Shown: in pieces, positions 1 through 8,715 of the stretch | Position numbering within the stretch: the first letter of the stretch is position 1 | Layout of the letters: every line of letters starts with the position of its first letter | DNA from: an uncultured Lachnospiraceae bacterium | Lineage (GTDB): Bacteria; Bacillota; Clostridia; Lachnospirales; Anaerotignaceae | Length of the DNA: 34,800 nucleotides | NCBI GenBank assembly: GCA_944383855.1 | Contig: CALWRB010000029.1 | Coordinates: forward strand, 1-34,800 | Direction: 5' to 3' | Notes under the pieces: model-generated | The model's database searches: none | Told to the model about the DNA's origin: nothing | Seen by the model: the letters and a program-made list of their open reading frames with translations, nothing else | Made by a program: the position numbers and the translations under genes

Positions 1-46
1 TCTAGTGGGCATTGCGCCCGTGCAGGTTCAAGTCCTGTCATCCGCA
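1..46 (+). tRNA. tRNA-Leu, 3' part only (cut by window edge)
   Basis: The window opens inside a tRNA. Visible are the 3' strand of the anticodon stem (TCTAGT, 1-6), a long variable arm (GGGC at 7-10 pairing with GCCC at 16-19), a T arm with TTCAAGT loop, and the 3' acceptor strand CATCCGC followed by discriminator A46. A long variable arm means Leu, Ser or Tyr; discriminator A and the arm length favour Leu. CCA is not encoded. The anticodon lies outside the window, so the isoacceptor cannot be read. Confidence 0.85.
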
Positions 47-56
47 TTATTATGAG

Positions 57-89
57 AAAACGGATTTCCTATGGAAATCCGTTTTTTTT
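57..89 (+). terminator. Intrinsic terminator after the tRNA
   Basis: A perfect 13-bp stem (57-69 with 73-85), a 3-nt loop TAT and a run of eight T from 82. It lies 10 bases after the tRNA and ends that transcript. Confidence 0.9.
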
Positions 90-258
90 ATGATTTTTAT
101 GGTTTCTTTCAAAGAAAATGCTCTCCATTTTTTTTGGAAAATCGCAGAAAGAGGGATCCTATTCTTGCAGCAGCTAAACCGACGGATCAAAACTGATGTC
201 AGACTATCCCAAAAGGATCCTGAAAAGTCAAGGATAAGAAGATAGAAGATCCCTTGAA

Positions 259-2736
259 ATGTTTTTGGCGATAGGTGGCAGGAATTTATTTATTCTTGAA
301 AAAAACAAAGTTTGTCTAATTTTTTGTAAAATTTTGGAAATAGTATGCATTCTTTTCTCTAAATATTGCAAATATATTGCAAAAGGTACACTGGAGATGT
401 ATGACGGCACCATTACAGAGTGTGAAGCCTTAGGCGGTGGCGGTATCGGCATGCTGGGCAGCGCAGAGGGAACCAATCAGATCATTATCCATGACGGCAA
501 TATCATAGAAAATAAAGCGACCGATACCACCTTTGTAAGAGGCGGCGGTGGCATTTATGTGGCAGAACAGGGGTCCACAGGATATTACCACAATCGATCT
601 TTGGAGATATTAGGCGGCGTCATCAGCAATAATGAGGCGGGCTATCCCGGAGGCGGTATTTTTATCAATGACCGTTACTGCGCGGTGAGTATTGCAGGTG
701 GCATGATCAAAGAAAATCGTGCCAAAATGGGCGGTGGTTTCTATTCCAGCCAGATGGGCAGTGTTACCTTAAAGGGTGGTGAAATTACCCAAAACCATAC
801 CACCAGCTGGGGTGGCGGCATGATGTTAGCGCCGGTAGATGTTCTGTATTTGGAAGGACCCGTGGTCATTCGGGACAATACCTCGGAAGCAACGGCAATG
901 CCTGCTCATAATCTCTTTATCCAGGGCAATCCTATGGAGCAAAATAAAACAAAAATAGATATCAACGGGGATATCAGCGGGGGAGAGATCTGGATACCTA
1001 CCAATTTCCTTCCTTCCGATCAGCCGGAAGGTAAGCTGTATATGATAGCCTCCACAGCGGACCACACCATAACGGAAGCAGATCGGCAGGCTATTTTCAG
1101 CGACCAGAGCGCATACCATGTGATGTTAGACGACCAAAGGGCGGAGATCTATTTCCAGGAACACGACTTTGCGACAGAATGGTCTTGGGACGATGACAGT
1201 CACTGGTATGCCTGCACCGTTTGTGAGGCGAAAAAAGATGAGAATTCCCATGATTTCGGTTCTTGGGAGGAGTTATCGCCTACAGAAACCACCGATGGAT
1301 ATCGCAGAAGGACTTGCAATACCTGTCTGTATCTGCAGGAGATCAGACTGCCGGCACTGAATACTTTGGAATACAGAGTGGAACTGCCTTTGACGCTGAC
1401 TGTGCAAAAAACGGGTACCGCAGAGGCAGAGGGAGAGATTTTCCATTTTACTGTAATAGATACTGCGGGCAATTTGATTGCTTTGGAAGAAGCGCCGTCA
1501 TTTACTGTGACAGACTGGGATTTTCAGGGGGATACAGCCACCGAAAGCGGTATACTGCATCTGAAGTTCAAAGGTAACCAGACGATGGAGCAGCTGAAAA
1601 ACGGCATTACCGTGGAAATGGAGGAAGGAAATGCCGAAGGGTGGATTTATGCCATCGAGCAGTGGAAGGTGACCTTCCAATTTTCTCAGGACCCTGTCAG
1701 CTTGCAGTATGCGATAACTGACCAGACGATCGTGGAAGTGGGGCATATAATAGAGGAGCCAAGCATGCTTTTCACCTTGAGCTATGAAAAGCCGAAAGAC
1801 GGCGGAGACGGTGGCAGCAGCGGCGGCGGCAATACCTCTTATTATATCCTACAGTATCATACCAATGGCGGGAACGGACTGAATGAAGAAAGAAAATCCA
1901 CTACTTGGACGAAGGCGTACGAAAAACTTCCGATCCCTGTCCGAGAAGGATATATCTTTGCGGGTTGGTATCTGGACAAGGAACTGACCCAAAAAGTAAA
2001 AGGAGATGTGGCAGTCAATGTCCGGACAGTACACCTCTATGCCAAGTGGAAAGCGGAAGAAATAGCGCAGGAAACAGAAGAAACGGACAGCGGTGTGATG
2101 CAGTGGCTGAATGGAGAAGAACATAATGCGTACTTATTTGGGTATACAGATGGTACTTTCCGTCCGGACCGCCCTATGACGCGCGCAGAGGCAGCTCAGA
2201 TGTTTTATAACCTGCTGCTGGAAAAAGAGGTGCCTTTTACAGTGACTTTTATTGATGTACCGGAGAACGCCTGGTACAGCAAGGCTGTCCATACCTTAGC
2301 TTCTTTGGGTATGTTAGGCGGCAGGGGCAACGGTATCTTTGATCCGGAAGGGACTATCACCCGTGCGGAATTTACTTCTATTGCTATGAATTTTTCCGAC
2401 AAAAAAGCAAATGGAGCGGTTGAATTTACAGATGTGCAGAAGACAGATTGGTTTTATCGTGCGGTGACCGGTGCGGTAGGCTATGGCTGGATCAGCGGCT
2501 ACGGCGACGGTACTTTCCGCCCCGAGCAGACCATTACCCGCGGCGAGGCGGCTGCTATCGTGAATCAGATGCTTCACCGTCAGGCGGATCGGGGCTATGT
2601 GACAGAGAATGGACTGAAACAAAGATTTTCGGATTTGACAGAAAGTCATTGGGCATATTGGCAAGTATTAGAGGCTGCTGTTTCTCATCAACATATTATG
2701 CAGGAAGATGGGGAAGTTTGGGCAGATAACATTTGA
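259..2736 (+). CDS. SLH-domain surface protein with beta-helix and InlB-type repeat, apparently 5'-truncated
   Basis: 825-codon frame. From about residue 43 it reads as a right-handed beta-helix adhesin-like region (repeats such as GGGGIGML, GGVISNNEAG, GGGFYS, to about 270). Next come a Cys-pair segment (HWYACTVCE, about 315-370), a Gly/Ser linker near 515-527, an InlB B-repeat (about 528-600, with GYIFAGWYLDKE) and S-layer homology repeats at about 620-660, 664-707 and 723-768, plus a partial fourth near 790. SLH domains bind secondary cell-wall polymer and hold the protein on the outside of the cell. The first ~42 residues are unlike the rest: AT-rich codons and a short hydrophobic stretch (about 18-33) broken by Lys and Glu, so no good signal peptide. 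ATG 259 has no clear ribosome-binding site and neither does ATG 397. I infer a gene whose 5' end (signal peptide and first repeats) is lost; it may be a pseudogene. Confidence 0.75.
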   Translation: MFLAIGGRNLFILEKNKVCLIFCKILEIVCILFSKYCKYIAKGTLEMYDGTITECEALGGGGIGMLGSAEGTNQIIIHDGNIIENKATDTTFVRGGGGIYVAEQGSTGYYHNRSLEILGGVISNNEAGYPGGGIFINDRYCAVSIAGGMIKENRAKMGGGFYSSQMGSVTLKGGEITQNHTTSWGGGMMLAPVDVLYLEGPVVIRDNTSEATAMPAHNLFIQGNPMEQNKTKIDINGDISGGEIWIPTNFLPSDQPEGKLYMIASTADHTITEADRQAIFSDQSAYHVMLDDQRAEIYFQEHDFATEWSWDDDSHWYACTVCEAKKDENSHDFGSWEELSPTETTDGYRRRTCNTCLYLQEIRLPALNTLEYRVELPLTLTVQKTGTAEAEGEIFHFTVIDTAGNLIALEEAPSFTVTDWDFQGDTATESGILHLKFKGNQTMEQLKNGITVEMEEGNAEGWIYAIEQWKVTFQFSQDPVSLQYAITDQTIVEVGHIIEEPSMLFTLSYEKPKDGGDGGSSGGGNTSYYILQYHTNGGNGLNEERKSTTWTKAYEKLPIPVREGYIFAGWYLDKELTQKVKGDVAVNVRTVHLYAKWKAEEIAQETEETDSGVMQWLNGEEHNAYLFGYTDGTFRPDRPMTRAEAAQMFYNLLLEKEVPFTVTFIDVPENAWYSKAVHTLASLGMLGGRGNGIFDPEGTITRAEFTSIAMNFSDKKANGAVEFTDVQKTDWFYRAVTGAVGYGWISGYGDGTFRPEQTITRGEAAAIVNQMLHRQADRGYVTENGLKQRFSDLTESHWAYWQVLEAAVSHQHIMQEDGEVWADNI

Positions 2737-2765
2737 ATCCAAACAAAAGATCAGAAAAAAAGCGG

Positions 2766-2828
2766 AAAAGAAGGTTTTTTGGGACTGCTTTCCCTGTTTC
2801 GGCAGGCAGTCCCGAGCCTTCTTTTTTT
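2766..2828 (+). terminator. Intrinsic terminator after the SLH gene
   Basis: Nested stem: AAAAGAAGG with CCTTCTTTT outside, GGGACTGC (2781-2788) with GCAGTCCC (2806-2813) inside, and a T run to 2828. Confidence 0.85.
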
Positions 2829-2952
2829 GTAGACATAGCGGCGGTGTGGTTTTCTATGGCGTTTAAGAGCGCTCTTTTTTTCTTACAAAAAAAGTCTTGT
2901 TTTTTGCGACGAAAGAGGATACCCTTAAAAAGATAGGAGAAAGGAGCAAAAG

Positions 2953-3462
2953 ATGGAACGAGAATATTTGCATGTGGAACATACTTTTTCGCCGGTGGTG
3001 GATGACCGCTGCCGCGTGTTGATATTGGGCAGTATCCCTTCGGTCAAGTCCAGAGAAAACGGATTTTACTACGGTCACCCTTCCAATCGGTTCTGGAAAG
3101 TGATGACAGCAGTATGCGAAGCGGAGGTGCCGGTCACGATAGAGGAGAAGAAAGCTTTTTTGCTTGTCCATCATATCGCATTGTGGGATGTGATCGCCAG
3201 TTGCGATATTTTGGGTTCTTCCGACAGCCATATCAGAAACGTGGAGCCGCAGCCGATCGAAAAGCTGATGAGGCAGGCGCCAATACAGGCTGTTTTCGGA
3301 AACGGCGCAAAGGCTTGTCAGCTGTATCGGAAATATTGTGAGGAAAAAACGGGGATGCCGATTCTGCCGCTGCCCTCTACCAGCCCTGCCAATGCGGTGA
3401 TGAGGCTGCCTCATCTGGTGGAGGTGTGGAAAGAAGCTTTGCAGCCGTATCTTACGCTGTAA
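2953..3462 (+). CDS. Hypoxanthine-DNA glycosylase-like protein (UDG superfamily family 6)
   Basis: 169 aa, a usual length for the compact HDG family. These enzymes excise deaminated purine (hypoxanthine) from DNA as the first step of base-excision repair. Motif 1 is GSIPSVKSRENGFYYGHPSN (26-45) followed by RFW, the family's substrate pocket; the C-terminal LPSTSPANA loop (about 137-145) corresponds to UDG motif 2. A conserved middle segment reads ALWDVIASC. The start has AAGGAG at 2941-2946, six bases before ATG 2953. The gene stands alone between the SLH terminator and the metK promoter, and no terminator of its own is obvious. Substrate choice (hypoxanthine versus uracil) is inferred from the family, not from the sequence alone. 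Confidence 0.85.
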   Translation: MEREYLHVEHTFSPVVDDRCRVLILGSIPSVKSRENGFYYGHPSNRFWKVMTAVCEAEVPVTIEEKKAFLLVHHIALWDVIASCDILGSSDSHIRNVEPQPIEKLMRQAPIQAVFGNGAKACQLYRKYCEEKTGMPILPLPSTSPANAVMRLPHLVEVWKEALQPYLTL

Positions 3463-3528
3463 TACAGGAAAAAAAGGCTCTTTTTTCGAAAAAAGGCGCA
3501 AAATCAGGCAAATTCCTTTGATTTTCCA

Positions 3529-3557
3529 TTGACAGGCGCAAAAGAAGCTGATACAAT
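3529..3557 (+). promoter_or_regulatory. Sigma-A promoter of metK
   Basis: TTGACA (3529-3534), 17-bp spacer, TACAAT (3552-3557). It sits about 28 bases before the riboswitch aptamer. Confidence 0.85.
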
Positions 3558-3584
3558 GCATTATGCAGTAAACGAAATAGTGAC

Positions 3585-3741
3585 CTTATCAAGAGTGGTT
3601 GAGGGACAGGGCCCTGTGACACCCGGCAACCGGCAGTGAATTTTCTGCATCGGTGCCAATTCCCCCGCGATTCTGTCCTCAAAAAGGCAGAAAGCGGAAG
3701 ATGAGCGTAAGAAACGATAAGCCCTGAAGCGGGCTTTTTTT
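3585..3741 (+). promoter_or_regulatory. SAM-I (S-box) riboswitch with terminator
   Basis: Shows the S-box signature: CTTATCAAGAG at the 5' side, GAGGGAC, then CCCGGCAACC, GGTGCCAATTCC, and a late GAAGATGAG. P1 can form between CTTATC (3585-3590) and GATAAG (3716-3721). An intrinsic terminator follows: AAGCCC (3719-3724), loop, GGGCTT (3731-3736) and T run to 3741. The P1 3' strand overlaps the terminator 5' arm by three bases. SAM binding should favour termination, so metK is made when SAM is low. Confidence 0.95.
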
Positions 3742-3801
3742 ATTGAACAAAGAGATACAGACTGAAACGAGTCAAAAAAGACAGGAAAAAGGAGGAACAG
3801 C

Positions 3802-4980
3802 ATGAGTAAAAGACTATTTACATCGGAGTCCGTAACAGAGGGACATCCCGATAAGATCTGCGATCAGATCTCAGATGCGATTTTGGATACTTTGCTGGCA
3901 CAGGACCCTATGTCCCGCGTTGCCTGCGAAACAGCGACGACAACGGGTATTGTTTTTGTCATGGGTGAGGTGACCACCACAGGTTATGTGGACGTGGAAA
4001 GTGTGGTACGCGAAACATTGAATCGTATCGGTTATAACAGGGCGAAGTTTGGGTTTGACTGTGAAACCTGTTCCGTCATTACTTCCATTCATGGACAATC
4101 CCCCGATATTGCGATGGGTGTGGATAAGGCACTGGAAAACAAAACAGGCGAGGATGACAGTGAATTTGACACAGGCGCCGGTGATCAGGGCATGATGTTT
4201 GGCTTTGCCTGCGATGAAACGGAAGAACTGATGCCGCTGCCGATCTCCCTGGCGCATAAGCTGACCAGACGACTGACAGAGGTGCGTAAAAACGGAACGT
4301 TGGATTATCTGCGTCCTGACGGTAAGGCACAGGTTACGGTGGAATATGACAACGACGTTCCTGTTCGTGTGGATACGGTGGTCGTATCTACCCAGCATGA
4401 TCCCGAAGCCACACAGGAAACAATCCGTCAAGATGTGATCGAACATGTGGTGAAAAAAGTGATTCCTGCCGATTTGCTGGACGAAAATACTAAGTACTAT
4501 ATCAATCCGACCGGTCGTTTCGTCATTGGCGGACCGATGGGCGACAGCGGTTTGACCGGCAGAAAGATCATTGTGGATACTTACGGCGGTTATGCTGCGC
4601 ACGGCGGCGGCGCTTTCAGCGGCAAAGACCCGACAAAGGTAGACCGTTCTGCTTGCTATGCTGCAAGATATGTGGCAAAAAACATTGTCGCAAGCGGTGT
4701 GGCAAAAAAATGTGAGGTGCAGTTGGCGTATGCCATTGGTGTGGCTAAACCGGTATCTATTCTCATCAATACTTTCGGCACAGGCAAGATCTCTGATGAC
4801 AAAATCACAGAACTGGTGAAAAAGAACTTCGACCTGCGCCCTGCGGCAATTATCAAACAGTTTGATCTGCGCCGCCCGATTTACAGACAAACAGCGGCAT
4901 ACGGTCATTTTGGACGTACTGATCTGGATTTGCCTTGGGAAAAGACAGACAGAACCGATGTATTTGCCGATCAAATCTAA
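3802..4980 (+). CDS. metK: S-adenosylmethionine synthase
   Basis: 392 aa, the usual length. Makes SAM from ATP and methionine in the cytoplasm. The N-terminal [20 protein letters not shown] is the conserved MetK opening with the ATP/metal-binding His and Asp. Also seen are [12 protein letters not shown] (the flexible-loop hexapeptide region), and the C-terminal motifs [19 protein letters not shown] and [22 protein letters not shown] at 3791-3795 precedes ATG 3802. The gene is monocistronic, controlled by the upstream SAM riboswitch, and ends in its own terminator. Confidence 0.98.
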   Translation: MSKRLFTSESVTEGHPDKICDQISDAILDTLLAQDPMSRVACETATTTGIVFVMGEVTTTGYVDVESVVRETLNRIGYNRAKFGFDCETCSVITSIHGQSPDIAMGVDKALENKTGEDDSEFDTGAGDQGMMFGFACDETEELMPLPISLAHKLTRRLTEVRKNGTLDYLRPDGKAQVTVEYDNDVPVRVDTVVVSTQHDPEATQETIRQDVIEHVVKKVIPADLLDENTKYYINPTGRFVIGGPMGDSGLTGRKIIVDTYGGYAAHGGGAFSGKDPTKVDRSACYAARYVAKNIVASGVAKKCEVQLAYAIGVAKPVSILINTFGTGKISDDKITELVKKNFDLRPAAIIKQFDLRRPIYRQTAAYGHFGRTDLDLPWEKTDRTDVFADQI

Positions 4981-4990
4981 AAAAAGAATG

Positions 4991-5025
4991 GGGGCTTTTC
5001 GCGATTTGTGAAAGCTCCTTTTTTT
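4991..5025 (+). terminator. Intrinsic terminator of metK
   Basis: GGGGCTTTTCGC pairs with GTGAAAGCTCC (one G-U and small mismatches), followed by seven T. Confidence 0.85.
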
Positions 5026-5067
5026 GAACGGAAAAAAAGAACTTGCGTTCCCTTTTTTTCCAAGATG

Positions 5068-5246
5068 TGGTACAATAACAACAAATGCGGCTTGCCAAGT
5101 AAAAAAAAGAGCGTCATGACTGCTGACGCTGTGTGTTTTTGCAAGTTGGTGTATGCGCACAGCGGTCAGTATAAAAATTTTCGGCGGGCGTTTACGCAGA
5201 GAATGGCGGTCAAAACGCTGTCAGCGCGGAAAGGAGGAAAAACGGC
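5068..5246 (+). promoter_or_regulatory. Extended -10 promoter and structured leader of recD2
   Basis: TGG-TACAAT (5068-5076) is an extended -10 element; the best upstream TTGCGT (5043-5048) is 22 bp away, so the extended element probably compensates. The 165-base leader contains a long imperfect hairpin: CTTGC (5091-5095) with GCAAG (5141-5145), an A run against TTTTT, and an inner perfect stem AGCGTCA (5110-5116) / TGACGCT (5124-5130). No known riboswitch family was recognised. Confidence 0.5.
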
Positions 5247-7487
5247 ATGGAGGAAGTTTCATTCCGAGGAACGGTGGAAGATATTATTTTTCAGAATAAA
5301 GAAAACGGCTATGCCGTATTTACCTTGTCGGAGGGGGAAGATGAAATCACCTGTGTCGGGACAGTGCCTCAGATTTTACAGGGCGAAAACCTTGAAGTGA
5401 ACGGCAGTTGGGTGGTGCACCCGATTTATGGCAGACAGTTACAGGTTTCGTTTTTTACAAAAACATTGCCGGACAGTAAAGAAGGTATGGAAAAATATCT
5501 TGCTTCCGGCTTGGTGAAAGGGATCGGTGCCAAAACGGCGAAAAAAATCGTGGAGCGCTTCGGGGAAGCGGCATTTTATGTGATCGAGGAAAAACCGGAG
5601 CGTTTGACGGAGATCAAAGGTATCTCCTATGAAAAAGCGAAGCGGATTTCAGAAACATTTCGCGAGCAGTATGAGATCAGACGGGCTATGTTGTTTTTGC
5701 AGGAATTTTCGCTTTCGCCCGCACTTGCGATGAAAATTTATAAAAAATATAAGCAGAAAACATTTCAGATCGTGCAGGAAAACCCCTACCGTTTGGCGGA
5801 CGAGGTGTGGGGCATCGGATTTCGCACGGCGGATAAGATGGCGGCGAAAGCAGGAATGCCGCCGGACGCAACGCACCGTGTTTGTGCAGCGATTAAGTAT
5901 GTGCTGAATATGGCGGCGGCAAATGGCGATTGCTATTTGCCGAAAGATGAGCTGGTGGAGCAGACGGTTGAACTTTTGCAGCTGCATGAGTCACAAGTGG
6001 AGAATGCACTCCTGGAATTGCAGATCAATAACCAGATTTGGCAGGAAAAAGTGGAGGGAGAACATCGGGTTTACCTGAATTTTTATTATTATGCGGAAAT
6101 GGCGGTTGCCAAACGAATGCTGGAGATCGCTTCTTTTGCGGAAAGTTTTGATGCGGCGCAGCTGCATAAGACTGTCGAGGAAGCGGAAGAACGTACGGGG
6201 AAAAAACTTGCCAAAGAGCAGAAAGAGGCTGTGTTTGAGGCAATGCAGAAGGGACTGCTGTTGATTACAGGCGGCCCGGGAACGGGAAAGACCACAACGA
6301 TCAACACCATTCTTTTTATCTTGGAAAAAGCCGGGCTGGAGGTTGCCTTGGCTGCACCGACAGGCAGGGCAGCTAAGCGCATGACGGAAGCGACGGGAAT
6401 GGAAGCGCAGACGATACACCGCCTTTTGGGAACAGTGTTCGCGGGGGAAGATATGCGCAGGCAAAGCTATGAGCGCAACGAGGAAAACCCGATCGAGGCA
6501 GATGTGATTATCATTGACGAGGTTTCTATGGTGGATCTGCCGCTGATGCACGCGCTTTTAAAGGCAGTTGCGGACGGAACAAGGCTGATTTTTGTAGGAG
6601 ATGCGGATCAGCTGCCCTCTGTGGGTCCGGGGAATGTGCTGAAGGATATGATTCGCAGCGAAAGACTGCCGGTTGTAAAGCTGGAACATATTTTCCGCCA
6701 GGCACAGGAAAGCGCGATCATTGTCAATGCACATCGCATCAATCACGGGCAGGAGCCGATTTGGAATGAAAAAGGTACGGATTTCTTTTTTATGCGCCGT
6801 GTGCAGGCGGAAGACACCGCCGCGGCGCTGGTTTCTTTGGTGACAAAGCGCCTGCCTGATTTTTCGGGCTGCAATGCCAAGCAGGAGATCCAGATTTTGA
6901 CGCCGATGCGAAAGGGTGTTTTGGGCGTGCAAAGCCTGAATACCAGATTACAGCAGGCACTGAATCCGCCCGCACGGGAGAAAGCGGAATATGTATTTCG
7001 CGGCGTGACATTTCGGGAAGGCGATAAAGTCATGCAGATCAAAAATAACTATAATCTGCCGTGGAAACAGAAAACGGACGGCATTTTACAAGAGGACGGC
7101 ATGGGGATCTTTAACGGCGACGGAGGAATGATCACTTCGATTGATGAGCAAAAAGAAAATGTACGGGTATTGTTTGATGACGGCAAGGAAGTGGTGTATG
7201 ATTTTACACAGTTGGACGAATTGGAGCTTGCGTATGCCATTACGATCCACAAATCACAGGGCAGTGAATACCCGGTTGTGGTGATTCCGGTCCATAGCGG
7301 TCCGCCGATGCTGATGAGCAGAAATTTGCTGTATACAGCCGTGACGCGCGCTAAGAAGATGGTCGTTTTGGTGGGACTGCAAGAAACCGTGTTTTCCATG
7401 ATCGCCAACGACAGAGAAGTGGCAAGAAGAACGGGGCTGGCGCTTAGGATTCGGAATATGTATGATTTTTTGAATATGGAGGAGTAA
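5247..7487 (+). CDS. recD2: RecD2-type ATP-dependent DNA helicase (SF1B)
   Basis: 746 aa, typical for RecD2, which works without RecBC in Firmicutes. A 5'-3' helicase involved in DNA repair and fork stability. The N-terminal part carries the OB-like and helix-hairpin-helix region (GLVKGIGAKTAKKIVERFG, near 90-110, and GIGFRTADKMA near 190). Walker A GGPGTGKTTT begins at residue 342 (Lys348); Walker B is VIIIDEVSMVD; GDADQLPSVGPGNVL is motif III. The C-terminal 2B/SH3 region ends in AYAITIHKSQGSEYPVVVIP and LYTAVTRAKK (motifs V-VI). AAGGAGG (5231-5237) supports ATG 5247. The stop is three bases before comF, so the two are an operon. Confidence 0.95.
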   Translation: MEEVSFRGTVEDIIFQNKENGYAVFTLSEGEDEITCVGTVPQILQGENLEVNGSWVVHPIYGRQLQVSFFTKTLPDSKEGMEKYLASGLVKGIGAKTAKKIVERFGEAAFYVIEEKPERLTEIKGISYEKAKRISETFREQYEIRRAMLFLQEFSLSPALAMKIYKKYKQKTFQIVQENPYRLADEVWGIGFRTADKMAAKAGMPPDATHRVCAAIKYVLNMAAANGDCYLPKDELVEQTVELLQLHESQVENALLELQINNQIWQEKVEGEHRVYLNFYYYAEMAVAKRMLEIASFAESFDAAQLHKTVEEAEERTGKKLAKEQKEAVFEAMQKGLLLITGGPGTGKTTTINTILFILEKAGLEVALAAPTGRAAKRMTEATGMEAQTIHRLLGTVFAGEDMRRQSYERNEENPIEADVIIIDEVSMVDLPLMHALLKAVADGTRLIFVGDADQLPSVGPGNVLKDMIRSERLPVVKLEHIFRQAQESAIIVNAHRINHGQEPIWNEKGTDFFFMRRVQAEDTAAALVSLVTKRLPDFSGCNAKQEIQILTPMRKGVLGVQSLNTRLQQALNPPAREKAEYVFRGVTFREGDKVMQIKNNYNLPWKQKTDGILQEDGMGIFNGDGGMITSIDEQKENVRVLFDDGKEVVYDFTQLDELELAYAITIHKSQGSEYPVVVIPVHSGPPMLMSRNLLYTAVTRAKKMVVLVGLQETVFSMIANDREVARRTGLALRIRNMYDFLNMEE

Positions 7488-7490
7488 GCG

Positions 7491-8204
7491 ATGAACATCG
7501 ATGTAAAACAGCTGCGTTTTCTGCTGTTTCCGCCAAGATGTGCGATTTGTGGGGAGGTATTGCCGTATCACGAAAGAGAACAGATTCTTTGTGAAAACTG
7601 TCGTACGCATTTACCTTTTCATACCGAACAAAGTTGCAGCGTTTGCAGCGCAACGCTGGAAAACGGCATTTGCCCGCGTTGCAGCCATCATGTATTTTTG
7701 TTTTCCCGTTCTTATAGCGCGTTTCGTTATACGAAGCTGCGCAGGGCGATCTATGCTTTCAAATACAGCGGTTATTATAAAACGGGGAAAGCTTTGGGTA
7801 TTCTGATGGCGGAATATCTGCGCAGATACCACCCGGAAGTGATACAGGAGCTGACGGGTATTGCGGCGGTACCGTTATATCGCAGGAAGCTTCGGCGCAG
7901 AGGGTTCAATCAGGCGGAAATTTTGGCGCGGACGCTGAGTGAGGAACTGTCACTGCCGTATCTGGAAGGAGTTTTGCTCCGTGTTCGGAATACGAAAGCA
8001 CAGAGCAAACTTCATGCCGCACAAAGACGCGTGAATCTAAAAGGCGCGTTTGCGCTTTGTAACGCACACCGCCTGCAGGGCAAAACCATTCTTTTGGTAG
8101 ACGATATTTTTACCACTGGCGCTACATTTCAGGAGTGCAGTAAACTGCTGTTGGAAAACGGCGCGGCAGAGGTGATCCCGTTTGCGCTTTCCACCGCGGA
8201 GTGA
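7491..8204 (+). CDS. comF: ComF family protein (amidophosphoribosyltransferase-like)
   Basis: 237 aa. The N terminus has a zinc-ribbon-like Cys array (C17, C20, C34, C37, then C49, C52, C61, C64). The C-terminal half is a type I phosphoribosyltransferase fold with the PRPP loop ILLVDDIFTTGATF starting near residue 200. In Bacillus, ComFC helps pull transforming DNA in; in non-competent bacteria the role is unclear. GGAGGAG (7478-7484) overlaps the recD2 end, and the spacing of three bases points to co-transcription with the helicase, which fits a DNA-handling role. Confidence 0.93.
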   Translation: MNIDVKQLRFLLFPPRCAICGEVLPYHEREQILCENCRTHLPFHTEQSCSVCSATLENGICPRCSHHVFLFSRSYSAFRYTKLRRAIYAFKYSGYYKTGKALGILMAEYLRRYHPEVIQELTGIAAVPLYRRKLRRRGFNQAEILARTLSEELSLPYLEGVLLRVRNTKAQSKLHAAQRRVNLKGAFALCNAHRLQGKTILLVDDIFTTGATFQECSKLLLENGAAEVIPFALSTAE

Positions 8205-8240
8205 GGGCAAAAGCAACTGAAAAAAATAAGAATTGACTGC

Positions 8241-8275
8241 AAAAAAACGGATAGGGAAAGATATTCCGTTTTTTT
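8241..8275 (+). terminator. Intrinsic terminator of recD2-comF
   Basis: AAAAAACGGA (8242-8251) pairs with TCCGTTTTTT (8265-8274) across a 13-base loop, and continues in T. Confidence 0.8.
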
Positions 8276-8715
8276 CTGCTTTTCGGGGGGGATAAAAACG
8301 ATATTGCCGAAGGTGTTTTACAAATTTAGTCCAAAGACAATGCGATCGGGAGAAAGGTTTTTTGACAGATTTTTTCTTTTTTCAGAAAAAATGTTTATTT
8401 TTGGGAAACTATAGTGTGATTTTATGAAAAAAAAGAAAGCAGTAGAGGTCGGAACCCCTTTTCTTGTCTTACAAGATGGATTTTTTTCGTGATTTTTTGG
8501 GAAATTGTCGACATTTTTTTATGTATATTTAGCAAGGTTGGGATTTTCATTTATTGACAGTAAATAAAAAATAGTGTAATCTTAGCCTATATTATTCTTG
8601 CGGAATGTTTGAATTGCACGAATTCTGCCGGAAAATCAAAAAAGGTTGTAAGAGATGTTCTGTCAGAAGGATGGGGGCAGAGTTACATTGCAGAGCTGAG
8701 AAAGGGAGGATGTTA
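8276..8715 (+). promoter_or_regulatory. AT-rich intergenic region with promoter for the YkvI-like gene
   Basis: No gene seen. A promoter fits at TTGACA (8554-8559), 17-bp spacer, TAATCT (8577-8582), giving a leader of about 125 bases before ATG 8716. Upstream are T-rich tracts, a lone TTGACA (8362-8367) without a good -10, and a small hairpin (TCTTGT-CTT-ACAAGA, 8462-8476) followed by a T run. The leader holds short repeats (GAATT-GCAC-GAATTC near 8611-8625). No known leader RNA was recognised. Confidence 0.5.

Noticed and set aside
1200..1330. Zinc-finger domain in the SLH protein (Cys pairs in HWYACTVCE and RRTCNTC)
   Set aside because: This Cys-pair pattern recurs in clostridial surface proteins between repeat blocks and is better read as a structural repeat segment.
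1..2736. Genomic island or prophage remnant at the tRNA-Leu end
   Set aside because: No integrase, direct att repeat or phage gene was found; only one truncated surface gene is adjacent.
3871..5160. Long open frame on the minus strand opposite metK (429 codons)
   Set aside because: It is the shadow of the well-conserved metK frame, with Cys/His-rich, non-family residues and no ribosome-binding site.
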